Positions 1-8,117 of a stretch of 64,000 nucleotides of DNA are shown here, in pieces. Each line of letters begins with the position of its first letter. The stretch's first letter is position 1. The translations under genes and the position numbers were made by a program. The DNA is from Pseudomonas fluorescens (GTDB taxonomy: Bacteria; Pseudomonadota; Gammaproteobacteria; Pseudomonadales; Pseudomonadaceae). Below the pieces are notes generated by a model. That model was not told the DNA's origin, made no database searches, and saw nothing but the letters and a program-made list of their open reading frames with translations. The DNA lies in contig NZ_LR134318.1 in the NCBI RefSeq assembly GCF_900636825.1, forward strand, positions 3,629,501 through 3,693,500. Direction: 5' to 3'.

Positions 1-684
1 ATCCAAGTCATCGGCATGCGCCGCAAGATCGCGCAGCGCATGCAGGAGGCCACGCAGCGGGCAGCGCATTTCAGTTACGTCGAAGAAATCGACGTGACGG
101 CGATCGAAGAACTGCGCGCGCATCTGAATGAAAAGCATGGCGCCAGCCGCGGCAAGTTGACCTTGTTGCCGTTCCTCGTCCGCGCGCTGGTCGTTGCCCT
201 GCGCGACTTCCCGCAGATGAACGCACGTTATGACGACGAAGCCCAGGTCATCACCCGCCTCGGTGCCGTGCACGTCGGGGTCGCCACGCAAAGCGATGTT
301 GGTTTGATGGTGCCGGTGGTACGTCACGCCGAGGCGCGCAGCCTGTGGGACAGCGCTGCGGAAATCTCGCGTTTGGCCACTGCCGCACGCAATGGCAAGG
401 CCAGCCGCGACGAATTGTCCGGTTCGACCATCACCCTCACCAGCCTTGGCGCGCTGGGCGGCATTGTCAGCACACCGGTATTGAACCTGCCGGAAGTGGC
501 CATCGTCGGCGTGAACAAAATCGTCGAACGGCCGATGGTCGTCAAAGGCCAGGTGGTGATCCGCAAGATGATGAATCTTTCCAGCTCGTTCGATCACCGC
601 GTGGTCGACGGCATGGACGCGGCACTCTTCATCCAGGCCATTCGTGGTTTGCTCGAACAACCTGCAACGCTGTTCGTGGAGTAA
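1..684 (+). CDS. bkdB: Branched-chain alpha-keto acid dehydrogenase E2 (lipoamide acyltransferase), C-terminal part
   Basis: The gene is cut by the left edge and its frame is open from base 1. What remains is the catalytic acyltransferase domain of a 2-oxo-acid dehydrogenase E2: an N-terminal MRRKIAQRM stretch typical of the domain start, and near the end the active-site motif DHRVVDG with its catalytic His and Asp. E2 passes the branched acyl group from lipoyl-lysine to CoA during Val, Leu and Ile catabolism. The lipoyl and E1/E3-binding domains lie outside the window. The stop codon is followed after 4 bases by the E3 gene, and that E3 is of the LpdV type, so I call bkdB rather than aceF or sucB. 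Confidence 0.92.
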   Translation: MQVIGMRRKIAQRMQEATQRAAHFSYVEEIDVTAIEELRAHLNEKHGASRGKLTLLPFLVRALVVALRDFPQMNARYDDEAQVITRLGAVHVGVATQSDVGLMVPVVRHAEARSLWDSAAEISRLATAARNGKASRDELSGSTITLTSLGALGGIVSTPVLNLPEVAIVGVNKIVERPMVVKGQVVIRKMMNLSSSFDHRVVDGMDAALFIQAIRGLLEQPATLFVE

Positions 685-688
685 TCGA

Positions 689-2062
689 ATGCAAACTCTT
701 AACACCACGCTGCTGATTATTGGCGGTGGCCCTGGCGGTTATGTCACAGCGATTCGCGCCGGACAACTGGGCATTCCAACGATTCTGGTTGAAGGTCAAT
801 CGCTCGGCGGTACGTGCCTGAACATCGGCTGCATCCCGTCGAAAGCGCTGATCCATGTGGCTGAGCAGTTTCACCAGACCCAGCATCACAGCCAGCATTC
901 GGCCTTGGGTATCAGTGTTTCCGCGCCCACCCTCGACATCACGAAAAGCGTCGAGTGGAAGGACGGCATCGTCGATCGCCTGACCACCGGCGTCGCTGCG
1001 CTGCTGAAGAAAAACAAGGTTCAGGTCATCAATGGCTGGGCCAAGGTCATTGATGGCAAGACCGTGGAAGTCGGCGACACGCGCATTCAGTGCGAGCATC
1101 TGGTGCTGGCCACGGGTTCGACCAGCGTCAACTTGCCGATCCTGCCGATTGGCGGGCCGATCATCTCCTCCACCGAAGCGCTGGCCCCGACGTCGGTGCC
1201 AAAACGCTTGACCGTGGTCGGCGGCGGTTATATCGGTCTGGAGCTGGGCATTGCCTATCGCAAGCTTGGCGCTGAAGTCAGCGTTGTCGAAGCGCAGGAT
1301 CGCATCCTGCCAGCCTACGACGCTGAGCTGACGCAACCGGTGCATGACGCGCTGAAGCAATTGGGCGTGAAGCTGTATTTGAAACACAGCGTGCTGGGTT
1401 TCAACGGCACGTTGCAGGTGCGCGACCCTGAAGGAGAAACGCTGAATCTGGAAACCGATCAGGTGCTGGTAGCCGTCGGTCGTAAACCCAACACCCAGTG
1501 TTTCAATCTCGAAGCATTGAACCTTGAGATGAACGGCTCGGCGATCAAGATCGACAACCGTTGCCAGACCAGCATGCGCAACGTCTACGCCATCGGCGAT
1601 TTGAGCGGTGAGCCGATGCTCGCTCATCGCGCCATGGCGCAAGGGGAAATGGTGGCCGAACTGATTAGCGGCAAAAGCCGCGAATTCAGCCCGACCGCCA
1701 TCGCCGCCGTGTGCTTCACCGACCCGGAACTGGTGGTGGTCGGCAAGACGCCGGACGAGGCCAAGGCTGCGGGCCTGGACTGCATCGTTTCGAATTTTCC
1801 ATTCGCCGCCAATGGCCGAGCAATGACGCTGGAGTCGAAAAGCGGCTTCGTGCGCGTGGTTGCGCGGCGGGATAACCATGTAATTGTCGGTTGGCAAGCG
1901 GTGGGTGTCGGGGTTTCCGAGTTGTCGACAGCATTTGCGCAGAGCCTGGAAATGGGCGCGCGGCTGGAAGACATCGGCGGCACCATTCACGCGCATCCGA
2001 CCTTGGGCGAAGCAGTGCAGGAAGCGGCATTGCGTGCTCTGGGGCATGCATTGCACCTTTGA
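689..2062 (+). CDS. lpdV: Dihydrolipoamide dehydrogenase (E3), branched-chain complex form
   Basis: A 457-residue FAD-dependent disulfide oxidoreductase that reoxidises the E2 lipoyl group with NAD+. Visible motifs are the N-terminal FAD-binding GGGPGGY (about residues 10-16), the redox-active disulfide in GGTCLNIGCIPSK, the NAD-binding VVGGGYIGLE, and the C-terminal HAHPTLGE that carries the active-site base. It begins 4 bases after the E2 stop. The ATG at 689 is preferred over an in-frame upstream start inside bkdB because the N-terminus then fits the family. Tight coupling to bkdB indicates the last gene of a bkd operon. A REPIN follows directly. Confidence 0.95.
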   Translation: MQTLNTTLLIIGGGPGGYVTAIRAGQLGIPTILVEGQSLGGTCLNIGCIPSKALIHVAEQFHQTQHHSQHSALGISVSAPTLDITKSVEWKDGIVDRLTTGVAALLKKNKVQVINGWAKVIDGKTVEVGDTRIQCEHLVLATGSTSVNLPILPIGGPIISSTEALAPTSVPKRLTVVGGGYIGLELGIAYRKLGAEVSVVEAQDRILPAYDAELTQPVHDALKQLGVKLYLKHSVLGFNGTLQVRDPEGETLNLETDQVLVAVGRKPNTQCFNLEALNLEMNGSAIKIDNRCQTSMRNVYAIGDLSGEPMLAHRAMAQGEMVAELISGKSREFSPTAIAAVCFTDPELVVVGKTPDEAKAAGLDCIVSNFPFAANGRAMTLESKSGFVRVVARRDNHVIVGWQAVGVGVSELSTAFAQSLEMGARLEDIGGTIHAHPTLGEAVQEAALRALGHALHL

Positions 2063-2068
2063 AGAGCA

Positions 2069-2146
2069 GAAGATCGCAGCCTTCGGCAGCTCCTACAGGA
2101 GTTCGCCGATTCTGTACGAGCTGCCGCAGGCTGCGATCTTTTGATC
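2069..2146. repeat. REPIN, family A
   Basis: Two inverted copies of the family A core (AGATCGCAGCCTTCGGCAGC and its partner ending CTGCGATCTTTTGATC) separated by about 20 bases, lying immediately after lpdV. It could form a long hairpin in RNA. It may stabilise or end the bkd transcript, though no clear U-tract is present. Confidence 0.85.
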
Positions 2147-2303
2147 GTTCCCACCCAGAGCGTAAGAACGATCAAACATGGGAACGATCGGTGGCGTGAA
2201 TTCCGGCTGCGAAACCGCCCAAGAATGAAGTATTGTTGTGCCCATCCAAAAAACGTCAGAAGCCTTGAACCGTTTCGGCGGTTGTTCAGTGATAGAGGGT
2301 GTC

Positions 2304-3323
2304 ATGGGTAACGAAAGCATCAATTGGGACAAGCTGGGTTTTGACTACATCAAGACCGACAAGCGCTATCTGTCGTACTTTCGCGATGGCGAGTGGGACA
2401 AGGGCACCCTGACCGAAGATAACGTCCTGCACATCAGCGAAGGCTCGACGGCCCTTCATTATGGTCAGCAGTGCTTCGAAGGTATGAAAGCCTATCGTTG
2501 CAAGGATGGCTCGATCAACCTGTTCCGCCCGGACCAGAACGCCCTGCGCATGCAACGCAGCTGCGCGCGTCTGCTGATGCCGACGGTCGACACCGAGCAG
2601 TTCATCGAAGCCTGCAAAGAAGTGGTTCGCGCCAACGAGCGCTTCATCCCGCCGTACGGCACTGGCGGCGCGCTGTACCTGCGCCCGTTCGTGATCGGCG
2701 TGGGTGACAACATCGGCGTGCGCACCGCACCCGAGTTCATCTTCTCGATCTTCTGCATTCCGGTCGGCGCCTACTTCAAGGGCGGTCTGACCCCGCACAA
2801 TTTCCAGATCTCCAGCTACGACCGCGCCGCGCCACAGGGCACCGGTGCTGCCAAGGTCGGTGGCAACTACGCCGCAAGCCTGATGCCTGGCTCGAAAGCG
2901 AAGAAAGCCAACTTCGCCGACGCCATTTATCTGGACCCGATGACCCACACCAAAATCGAGGAAGTCGGTTCGGCCAACTTCTTCGGGATCACCCACGACA
3001 ACAAGTTCGTGACGCCGAACTCGCCATCGGTGCTGCCAGGTATCACTCGCCTGTCGCTGATCGAACTGGCGAAATCGCGTCTGGGCCTGGAAGTGGTAGA
3101 AGGCGATGTGCTGATCGACAAGCTCGCGGACTTCAAAGAAGCCGGTGCTTGCGGTACCGCTGCGGTGATCACGCCAATCGGCGGCATCAGCTACAACGAC
3201 CACCTGCACGTGTTCCATAGCGAAACCGAAGTCGGCCCGGTCACTCAGAAGCTCTACAAAGAGCTGACGGGCGTACAGACCGGCGACATCGAAGCGCCAG
3301 CGGGTTGGATCGTCAAGGTTTGA
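2304..3323 (+). CDS. ilvE: Branched-chain amino acid aminotransferase
   Basis: A 339-residue class IV (fold type IV) PLP aminotransferase interconverting Val/Leu/Ile and their keto acids with 2-oxoglutarate/glutamate. The sequence carries the BCAT hallmark GAAKVGGNYA, whose Lys binds PLP, and the downstream GTAAVITPIGGI segment that contacts phosphate. The length matches the larger BCAT subtype common in Pseudomonas. The ATG at 2304 gives the usual MGNESINWDKLGF start. An in-frame start at 2238 would add 22 residues unlike the family. The gene is monocistronic, with a strong terminator 20 bases downstream. It sits beside the bkd genes, so the transaminase and the keto-acid dehydrogenase of one catabolic route are adjacent but probably transcribed separately. 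Confidence 0.96.
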   Translation: MGNESINWDKLGFDYIKTDKRYLSYFRDGEWDKGTLTEDNVLHISEGSTALHYGQQCFEGMKAYRCKDGSINLFRPDQNALRMQRSCARLLMPTVDTEQFIEACKEVVRANERFIPPYGTGGALYLRPFVIGVGDNIGVRTAPEFIFSIFCIPVGAYFKGGLTPHNFQISSYDRAAPQGTGAAKVGGNYAASLMPGSKAKKANFADAIYLDPMTHTKIEEVGSANFFGITHDNKFVTPNSPSVLPGITRLSLIELAKSRLGLEVVEGDVLIDKLADFKEAGACGTAAVITPIGGISYNDHLHVFHSETEVGPVTQKLYKELTGVQTGDIEAPAGWIVKV

Positions 3324-3343
3324 TTTGACGATTGCTGATACGC

Positions 3344-3381
3344 AAAAGCCCCCCACCAAGTGATTGGTGGGGGGCTTTTTT
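3344..3381 (+). terminator. Rho-independent terminator of ilvE
   Basis: Perfect GC-rich hairpin (AAAAGCCCCCCACCA / TGGTGGGGGGCTTTTT) with a short AGTGAT loop and a T-run, 20 bases after the ilvE stop. The A-run on the other side would also allow it to act in reverse. Confidence 0.93.
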
Positions 3382-3392
3382 ATGGGTTACAG

Positions 3393-3472
3393 CAAGATCA
3401 AAAGATCGCAGCCTGCGGCAGCTCCTGCAGGGGATTTGTGGAGGAGCTGCCGCAGGCTGCGATCTTTGATCA
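3393..3472. repeat. REPIN, family A
   Basis: Inverted pair of family A REP cores (AAGATCGCAGCCTGCGGCAG type) around a short centre. It abuts the stop codon of the minus-strand gene ending at 3473 and lies between two converging genes. Confidence 0.85.
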
Positions 3473-4294
3473 CTATTTCAATGCAATCCGTTTGCCGCCT
3501 CGCCCGGCAATCCCGCTCGCTTGCCCATTCTGCTGCTTGCCCATCCTGGCCTGAGTGATCAGCCCCGGAATCAACTCGCCCTCTGGAAGGTTCTTCCAGA
3601 ACCGCGCTGGCAAGTGCCCCTGCATGACCTTCTCGTTCAACCGCGCCGGGTTGAAGATGTGGCTGTAATAGGTCAACCACAGATCGCCATGGGGATCGTC
3701 GACGTTTTGCGCCAGTTGCTGCCACTCCAAGGGGCATTCGCGATGGTGGATCAGTTGTTCGCCATCGTAATAAACGCCGTCACGCGGCGTGGCGATTAAC
3801 CAGCGGTGCTGGCCCATGCGTCCGATGAAGTGTTCGCTGGCGCTGTGCAGGATGTCGTGGGCCGGCTCGTGCCACGCGACGTATTGCGGGCCCTGGTCGC
3901 TTTTCGGTCGCTCGATGAAGCGCACAAATGCATGCAGATGGTGGGCTTCACGGCGCACTTGTTTGATCCGACGCTGCAACTCACTGCCCAGTTTGTCCCC
4001 GGCGAGCATTGCCGTGCGGTCACCGTGACTGACACGCCACAGTACTTCGTAAAGCAGACTCCAGCGCTGATCGCCGCGGTATTGCGAAGCCTGTTCCAGC
4101 GTATCGAGCAAAACCCGCGGGATTCTCGCCAGGAACGGCCCCTGCCCTTCGGGCACCGGGTCATCAGTGGCGAATAAATCGCCCACTCCTTCCGACGCCC
4201 AACTCACCAGACTCGGGTCGATTTCATGGCTTAGCAGCCAACGGGCCTGCTGACGCCAGGTATCGAACAGATCGTCGCAATCGAGATTGATCAT
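3473..4294 (-). CDS. Probable DNA metabolism protein, DUF4130/TIGR03915 family
   Basis: A 273-residue soluble protein of the family genomically linked to a radical SAM protein and to UdgX-type uracil-DNA glycosylases. The conserved C-terminal region has HHRECPLEWQQLA and the HLPARFWKNLPEGELI segment characteristic of the family. In many bacteria this domain is fused to a UdgX uracil-DNA glycosylase domain. Here it ends without one. The ATG at 4294 overlaps the stop of the upstream radical SAM gene (ATGA), so the two are translationally coupled. A GTG at 4300 is possible. The molecular function is not established; a DNA repair or modification role is inferred from family linkage and the upstream LexA box. 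Confidence 0.85.
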   Translation of the reverse strand: MINLDCDDLFDTWRQQARWLLSHEIDPSLVSWASEGVGDLFATDDPVPEGQGPFLARIPRVLLDTLEQASQYRGDQRWSLLYEVLWRVSHGDRTAMLAGDKLGSELQRRIKQVRREAHHLHAFVRFIERPKSDQGPQYVAWHEPAHDILHSASEHFIGRMGQHRWLIATPRDGVYYDGEQLIHHRECPLEWQQLAQNVDDPHGDLWLTYYSHIFNPARLNEKVMQGHLPARFWKNLPEGELIPGLITQARMGKQQNGQASGIAGRGGKRIALK

Positions 4295-5511
4295 CCCCAC
4301 AATCCCATCTGTTGCGGCATCGGCCGGTCACGCAACTGCTGGTAGAGCATATGACTGGTGACTTCGGCCTGTTGTGGGTGATAGTCGCTGGTAATTATGA
4401 ACGGCTTGGCCTTGGCCAATACGCAGCGCATGCGGGCGAGATCCTCGTAGCGGATCCGCCGCTGACGGCGTAACTCCACCAGACGCTCGGTCGTGCGCAG
4501 ACCGATGCCGGGAATGCGCGCGATCAAGGACGCTTCGGCCCGATTGAGATCAAGCGGAAAGACTTCGCGATTGTGCAACGCCCAAGCCAGTTTCGGATCG
4601 ATGTCCAAGGCCAGATTGCCTGGGCCCTTGAGTAATTCGTCAGCCTTGTAGCCATAGCTGCGCAAGAGGAAGTCGGCCTGATACAAGCGGTGCTCGCGCA
4701 TTAGCGGCGGCGCGGCCAGGGGCACGCTTTTCGGGCTGTCGGGGATCGGGCTGAACGCCGAATAATAAACCCGGCGCAGGCGAAAATTGCCGTACAAGGC
4801 CTGAGCGCCATGCAGGATCGTGCTGTCGTCGGTGTCATCGGCGCCGACGATCATCTGCGTGCTTTGCCCTGCCGGGGCGAATTTGCGTGAGCGAGGTTCG
4901 TTCAGAACGGTCTGCTCGCCCGTGTAGATAGTCTGCATTGCCTGCTTGATCGAGCCGATGTGCTTTTCCGGCGCCAGCGTTTGCAGGCTGGCGTCGGTAG
5001 GCAATTCGATGTTGACGCTCAAGCGATCGGCGTAGCGCCCGGCTTCTTCAATCAGTGCGGGATCCGCTTCGGGAATCGTCTTGAGATGGATGTAGCCGCG
5101 AAACTCGTGCTCTTCGCGCAGCAGCCTGGCGACTCGCACCAATTGCTCCATGGTGTAGTCCGCCGAGCGAATGATGCCGGAGCTGAGGAACAAACCGCTG
5201 ACGCAATTGCGCCGGTAAAAGTCCATGGTCAGGGCCACGACTTCTTCCGGCGTGAAGCGCGCACGGGGTACATCGCTGGAGCGGCGATTGACGCAATACT
5301 GGCAATCGTAAAGACAGAAGTTGGTCAGCAGGATCTTCAGCAACGACACGCAACGCCCGTCGGGCGTATAGCTGTGGCAAATCCCCATGCCATCGGTCGA
5401 ACCCAGCCCGCTCTTGCCCTCGGAGCTGCGCTTGGGCGCGCCGCTGCTCGCACATGACGCGTCGTACTTGGCGGCGTCGGCGAGAATGCTCAGCTTGTCG
5501 ATGATTTGCAT
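4291..5511 (-). CDS. Putative DNA modification/repair radical SAM protein (TIGR03916 family)
   Basis: A 406-residue radical SAM enzyme. The cluster-binding cysteines are C66, C70 and C73 (CLYDCQYC), followed by a TIM-barrel region. Near the C-terminus is a helix-hairpin-helix-like stretch (SLIARIPGIGLRTTERLVEL), a DNA-binding element in many repair proteins. The ATG at 5511 gives the family N-terminus MQIIDKLSILADAAKYDASC. An in-frame start at 5607 would read through the LexA box and tandem repeats and is rejected. It overlaps the downstream TIGR03915-family gene by 4 bases, forming an operon. The promoter carries a 17/20 match to the LexA consensus ending 16 bases upstream, so induction by DNA damage is predicted. 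The substrate is unknown. Confidence 0.88.
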   Translation of the reverse strand: MQIIDKLSILADAAKYDASCASSGAPKRSSEGKSGLGSTDGMGICHSYTPDGRCVSLLKILLTNFCLYDCQYCVNRRSSDVPRARFTPEEVVALTMDFYRRNCVSGLFLSSGIIRSADYTMEQLVRVARLLREEHEFRGYIHLKTIPEADPALIEEAGRYADRLSVNIELPTDASLQTLAPEKHIGSIKQAMQTIYTGEQTVLNEPRSRKFAPAGQSTQMIVGADDTDDSTILHGAQALYGNFRLRRVYYSAFSPIPDSPKSVPLAAPPLMREHRLYQADFLLRSYGYKADELLKGPGNLALDIDPKLAWALHNREVFPLDLNRAEASLIARIPGIGLRTTERLVELRRQRRIRYEDLARMRCVLAKAKPFIITSDYHPQQAEVTSHMLYQQLRDRPMPQQMGLWG

Positions 5512-5524
5512 GGCAAGGGCCCTG

Positions 5525-5544
5525 TACTGTGTGCATATACAGTA
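5525..5544 (-). promoter_or_regulatory. LexA (SOS) box upstream of the radical SAM operon
   Basis: On the minus strand the site reads TACTGTATATGCACACAGTA. It contains CTG-N10-CAG and matches the 20-base consensus TACTGTATATATATACAGTA at 17 positions. It lies 15 bases (core) upstream of the start codon and overlaps a plausible -10 (TATACT, about 5541-5546), so LexA binding would block transcription. Confidence 0.85.
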
Positions 5545-5558
5545 TAGAGTCGCGAACA

Positions 5559-5880
5559 CAGAAACAAGCCGACGCATGACCCCTCGTCGGCTCGAGGCCA
5601 AGATCAAAAGATCGCAGCGTTCCGCAGCTCCTACAAAACGCTTTAGGCGCTGCGGAGTGCAGAAACAAGCCGACGCATGATCCCTCGTCGGCTTGAAGCC
5701 AAGATCAAAAGATCGCAGCGTTCCGCAGCTCCTACAAAAGCGCGAAAGGCGTTGCGGAATGCGGAAACAAGCCGAGGCGTGAACCCTCGTCGGCTTGAAG
5801 CCAAGATCAAAGGATCGCAGCGTTCCGCAGCTCCTACAAAGCCCTGTAGGAGCTGCGGAACGCTGCGATCTTTTGATTCG
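5559..5880. repeat. Three tandem copies of a 101-102 base unit containing a REP, closed by an inverted REP
   Basis: Units begin near 5559, 5660 and 5762. Each has AAACAAGCCGACGCATGA, a small CCGACG..CGTCGGC hairpin, then AAGATCAAAAGATCGCAGCG-TTCCGCAGCTCCTAC. The last unit is followed by the inverted partner GTAGGAGCTGCGGAACGCTGCGATC. Differences between units are few base changes, mainly at unit ends. It fills the divergent side of the radical SAM promoter up to the FKBP gene; I see no gene here. Confidence 0.85.
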
Positions 5881-5896
5881 GCCGTTTCAGTCCGCG

Positions 5897-6262
5897 TCAG
5901 CCAGAGCCACTTGCGCCCCCTACCTCAATCCCCCGCGTCAAAACCTCCAGCAACTCGATTTCGAATACGAGGTTCGAATTCGGCGGGATTTTGCCCATCG
6001 TCCGTTCGCCGTAACCCAGGTGCGCCGGTACCCACAATTTACGTTTGCCGCCCACCTGCATGCCAATCAAGCCTTGATCCCAACCCTTGATTACGCGGCC
6101 GGTGCCAATGACGCACTGAAATGGTTTGCCACGGCTGTAGGAAGAATCGAACTCGGTGCCATCTTCCAGCCAGCCCGTGTATTGGGTGGTAATCAAGGCA
6201 CCTTTGACCGCGGCTTTGCCGTCGCCCGGTTGCAGGTCGATGATTTGCAGTTCGTCTGTCAT
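5897..6262 (-). CDS. FKBP-type peptidyl-prolyl cis-trans isomerase
   Basis: A 121-residue single-domain FKBP that catalyses proline isomerisation. The fold signature is clear: TTQYTGWLEDGTEFDSSYSRG, then VIGTGRVIKGWDQGLIGMQVGGKRKL and the terminal HLGYGERTMGKIPPNSNLVFEIELLEV. There is no signal peptide, so it is probably cytoplasmic. I chose the ATG at 6262 because the protein then begins MTDELQIIDLQ, as expected for the short form; an ATG at 6313 would add 17 residues without a visible ribosome-binding site. The C-terminal tail GIEVGGASGSG is longer than usual. The gene is divergent from the M4 protease. Confidence 0.9.
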   Translation of the reverse strand: MTDELQIIDLQPGDGKAAVKGALITTQYTGWLEDGTEFDSSYSRGKPFQCVIGTGRVIKGWDQGLIGMQVGGKRKLWVPAHLGYGERTMGKIPPNSNLVFEIELLEVLTRGIEVGGASGSG

Positions 6263-6395
6263 GTCATTGGCTCTGTTGAGATTGTCGCGGACGGCGTTTT
6301 TCGCAGAATCCATCGCCAATGGCAATCCATGGAACCGAAAACCCGCGCGGCGGCTCACATGTTTATCGACATCGTATGACGACAAGGATGCTTTG

Positions 6396-7442
6396 ATGAC
6401 CGACTCTCGAATGCTGCACAGCTTCATTCCGCCCTACATCCTCAACCGTATCATCGCCCACGGTTCGGGCCCGCAGCGCAATGCCGCGATGCAGACCCTC
6501 AATCATGTGCGCAGCCTGTTGCCCAACCCCGGCAAACCTTCTCAGCCGCCAGCACGAGCGATTCTGCCGGAGGCGAGCAAACCCGGCCTGGCACGGCGCA
6601 GTGTGCACGACGCGCAAAACAAAATGCTCTTGCCGGGCATGCCGGTTCGCCTCGAAGGCCAGCCACCGTCGGGCGATCCGGCGGTCGATGAGGCTTACGA
6701 CGCTTTGGGCGCCAGCTATGATTTCTTCTGGAAAGTGCTCGGTCGCGATTCAATCGACAATCAGGGATTTGCCCTCATCGGCAGCGTGCATTACGGCCAG
6801 GGTTACGAAAATGCTTTCTGGAATGGCGCGCAGATGGTTTTCGGCGATGGCGACGGTGAAATCTTCCAGCGCTTCACTCGCTCGCTGGACGTCATCGGCC
6901 ATGAACTCGCCCACGGCGTTACCGAGAGTGAGGCCGGGTTGATTTATGCCAATCAGTCCGGCGCGTTGAACGAGTCGCTGTCGGACGTATTTGGCGTGCT
7001 CACCAAGCAATACGCACTCGGGCACACCGTCGAGCAGGCGGACTGGCTGATCGGCGCCGATCTGCTGATGCCGAAGATTCAGGGCAAGGCCCTGCGCTCG
7101 ATGTCACACCCCGGCACGGCGTACGACGACCCGCTGCTGGGTAAAGACCCGCAACCGGATCACATGCGCAAATTCGTCATCACCAGCGAGGACAATGGCG
7201 GCGTGCATATCAATTCGGGCATTCCCAACCGGGCGTTTTATCTGGCGGCGCGGGCAATGGGTGGATTCGCCTGGGAAAAGGCCGGGCGCATCTGGTACGA
7301 CACGCTGTGCGATCAACGCCTGACCCAGGATGCGACATTCGACGCCTTCGCCAGGCTCACCATCGACCACGCCGGCCAGCGCTTCAGCGCCAAAGAAGTC
7401 GACGCAGTGCAGCAGGCCTGGGCTCAGGTCGGCATCGAATAA
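6396..7442 (+). CDS. Protealysin-like M4 (thermolysin family) metallopeptidase
   Basis: A 348-residue zinc endopeptidase precursor. The zinc site is HELAH (H169, E170, H173) with E193 in the downstream NESLSD helix as third ligand; NGGVHINSGIPNRAFY supplies the catalytic His. The short N-terminal propeptide has the IPPY motif (residues 11-14) of protealysin-type precursors. There is no signal peptide, as in protealysin and unlike secreted thermolysins, so export is unclear. The ATG at 6396 follows an AAGGA site; a longer in-frame start would overlap the divergent FKBP gene. A protealysin-inhibitor-like gene follows after 14 bases. Confidence 0.92.
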   Translation: MTDSRMLHSFIPPYILNRIIAHGSGPQRNAAMQTLNHVRSLLPNPGKPSQPPARAILPEASKPGLARRSVHDAQNKMLLPGMPVRLEGQPPSGDPAVDEAYDALGASYDFFWKVLGRDSIDNQGFALIGSVHYGQGYENAFWNGAQMVFGDGDGEIFQRFTRSLDVIGHELAHGVTESEAGLIYANQSGALNESLSDVFGVLTKQYALGHTVEQADWLIGADLLMPKIQGKALRSMSHPGTAYDDPLLGKDPQPDHMRKFVITSEDNGGVHINSGIPNRAFYLAARAMGGFAWEKAGRIWYDTLCDQRLTQDATFDAFARLTIDHAGQRFSAKEVDAVQQAWAQVGIE

Positions 7443-7456
7443 TCCGAGGAGGCTGT

Positions 7457-7768
7457 ATGAAAACGCTACCCGAGCTGGATGACGATTCCGTTTTACGCGT
7501 ATCTCGCCAGGGTGGCGTTGCGGCGATTCACAGCCTGACCCGCCCGCGCGAAATCGAGTTCGCGCAATGCGATATCACCCAGCGGTCGCGGATTTGCTCG
7601 GTATTGGAAGGGTGTCTGCCGCTCGACAGCAGCGAGTCGGGACGCGGCGATCAACGCTTCTATCAGATAGAAGTGCGTTATCAGGCGGGGGAAATGGTGC
7701 TGAAGGTGCCGGAGGACCGGGCGCCGGGAGATTTGGTGCACCTGTGGGACAAAGGGGAGCTTTTGTAA
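7457..7768 (+). CDS. Emfourin-type inhibitor of protealysin-like proteases
   Basis: A 103-residue small soluble protein directly after the M4 protease with a strong GAGGAGG ribosome-binding site, so the two are almost certainly co-transcribed. Length, position and sequence style (RVSRQGGVAAIHSLTR..., then DQRFYQIEVRYQAGEMVLKVPED and a C-terminal LVHLWDKG) fit the emfourin family, which inhibits the protealysin encoded next to it. By analogy it would keep the protease inactive in the cytoplasm. The assignment rests on family resemblance and context; no active-site residue can be pointed to. Confidence 0.82.
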   Translation: MKTLPELDDDSVLRVSRQGGVAAIHSLTRPREIEFAQCDITQRSRICSVLEGCLPLDSSESGRGDQRFYQIEVRYQAGEMVLKVPEDRAPGDLVHLWDKGELL

Positions 7769-7808
7769 AAGCCCCCCGCTATCAGCTTCTAATCAATAGT
7801 GACAAAGC

Positions 7809-8117
7809 TTAACGCTCGACCGGTTGCATCTCGACAATCGTGCCGTTGGTGATCATCACCATGACGTAATGGTCATTGATCTGCACCCACTGGGCTTGTT
7901 CGATCGGGGCTTTCAGGCCTTTGGCTTTCCAGTTTTTCAGGGCTTTGTCCTCGCGCTGATACATTTCCGGCGCGCGGTCGTTGACCTTCAGTTGACGGTC
8001 GCTGGTCGGTGATTGCACCGAGGGATCGCTGGAGGTTTGCGCCGCTTGAACAATGGGCGTGATCCCGGCAATACCGGCGACGAGGGCCAGGCTGGCGATT
8101 AGGGTTTTGCTGTTCAT
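7809..8117 (-). CDS. RcnB-family periplasmic protein
   Basis: A 102-residue protein with a clear signal peptide (MNSKTLIASLALVAGIAGITPIVQA) and a mature part containing the RcnB-like segment APEMYQREDKALKNWKAKGL followed by QWVQINDHYVMVMITNGTIVEM. RcnB in E. coli is a periplasmic factor in Ni/Co homeostasis, but most family members have no tested function and no metal efflux gene is adjacent. The ATG at 8117 follows AGAGG and sits right at the signal peptide; a longer in-frame start at 8246 would lack one. Confidence 0.82.
   Translation of the reverse strand: MNSKTLIASLALVAGIAGITPIVQAAQTSSDPSVQSPTSDRQLKVNDRAPEMYQREDKALKNWKAKGLKAPIEQAQWVQINDHYVMVMITNGTIVEMQPVER

Noticed and set aside
629..2056. 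475-codon minus-strand frame opposite lpdV
   Set aside because: Antisense to an intact E3 gene and without recognisable motifs; a product of GC-rich codon use.
5560..5607. Longer N-terminus of the radical SAM protein (start at 5607)
   Set aside because: It would translate through the LexA box and repeat DNA, and adds 32 residues unlike the family. ATG 5511 gives the expected N-terminus.
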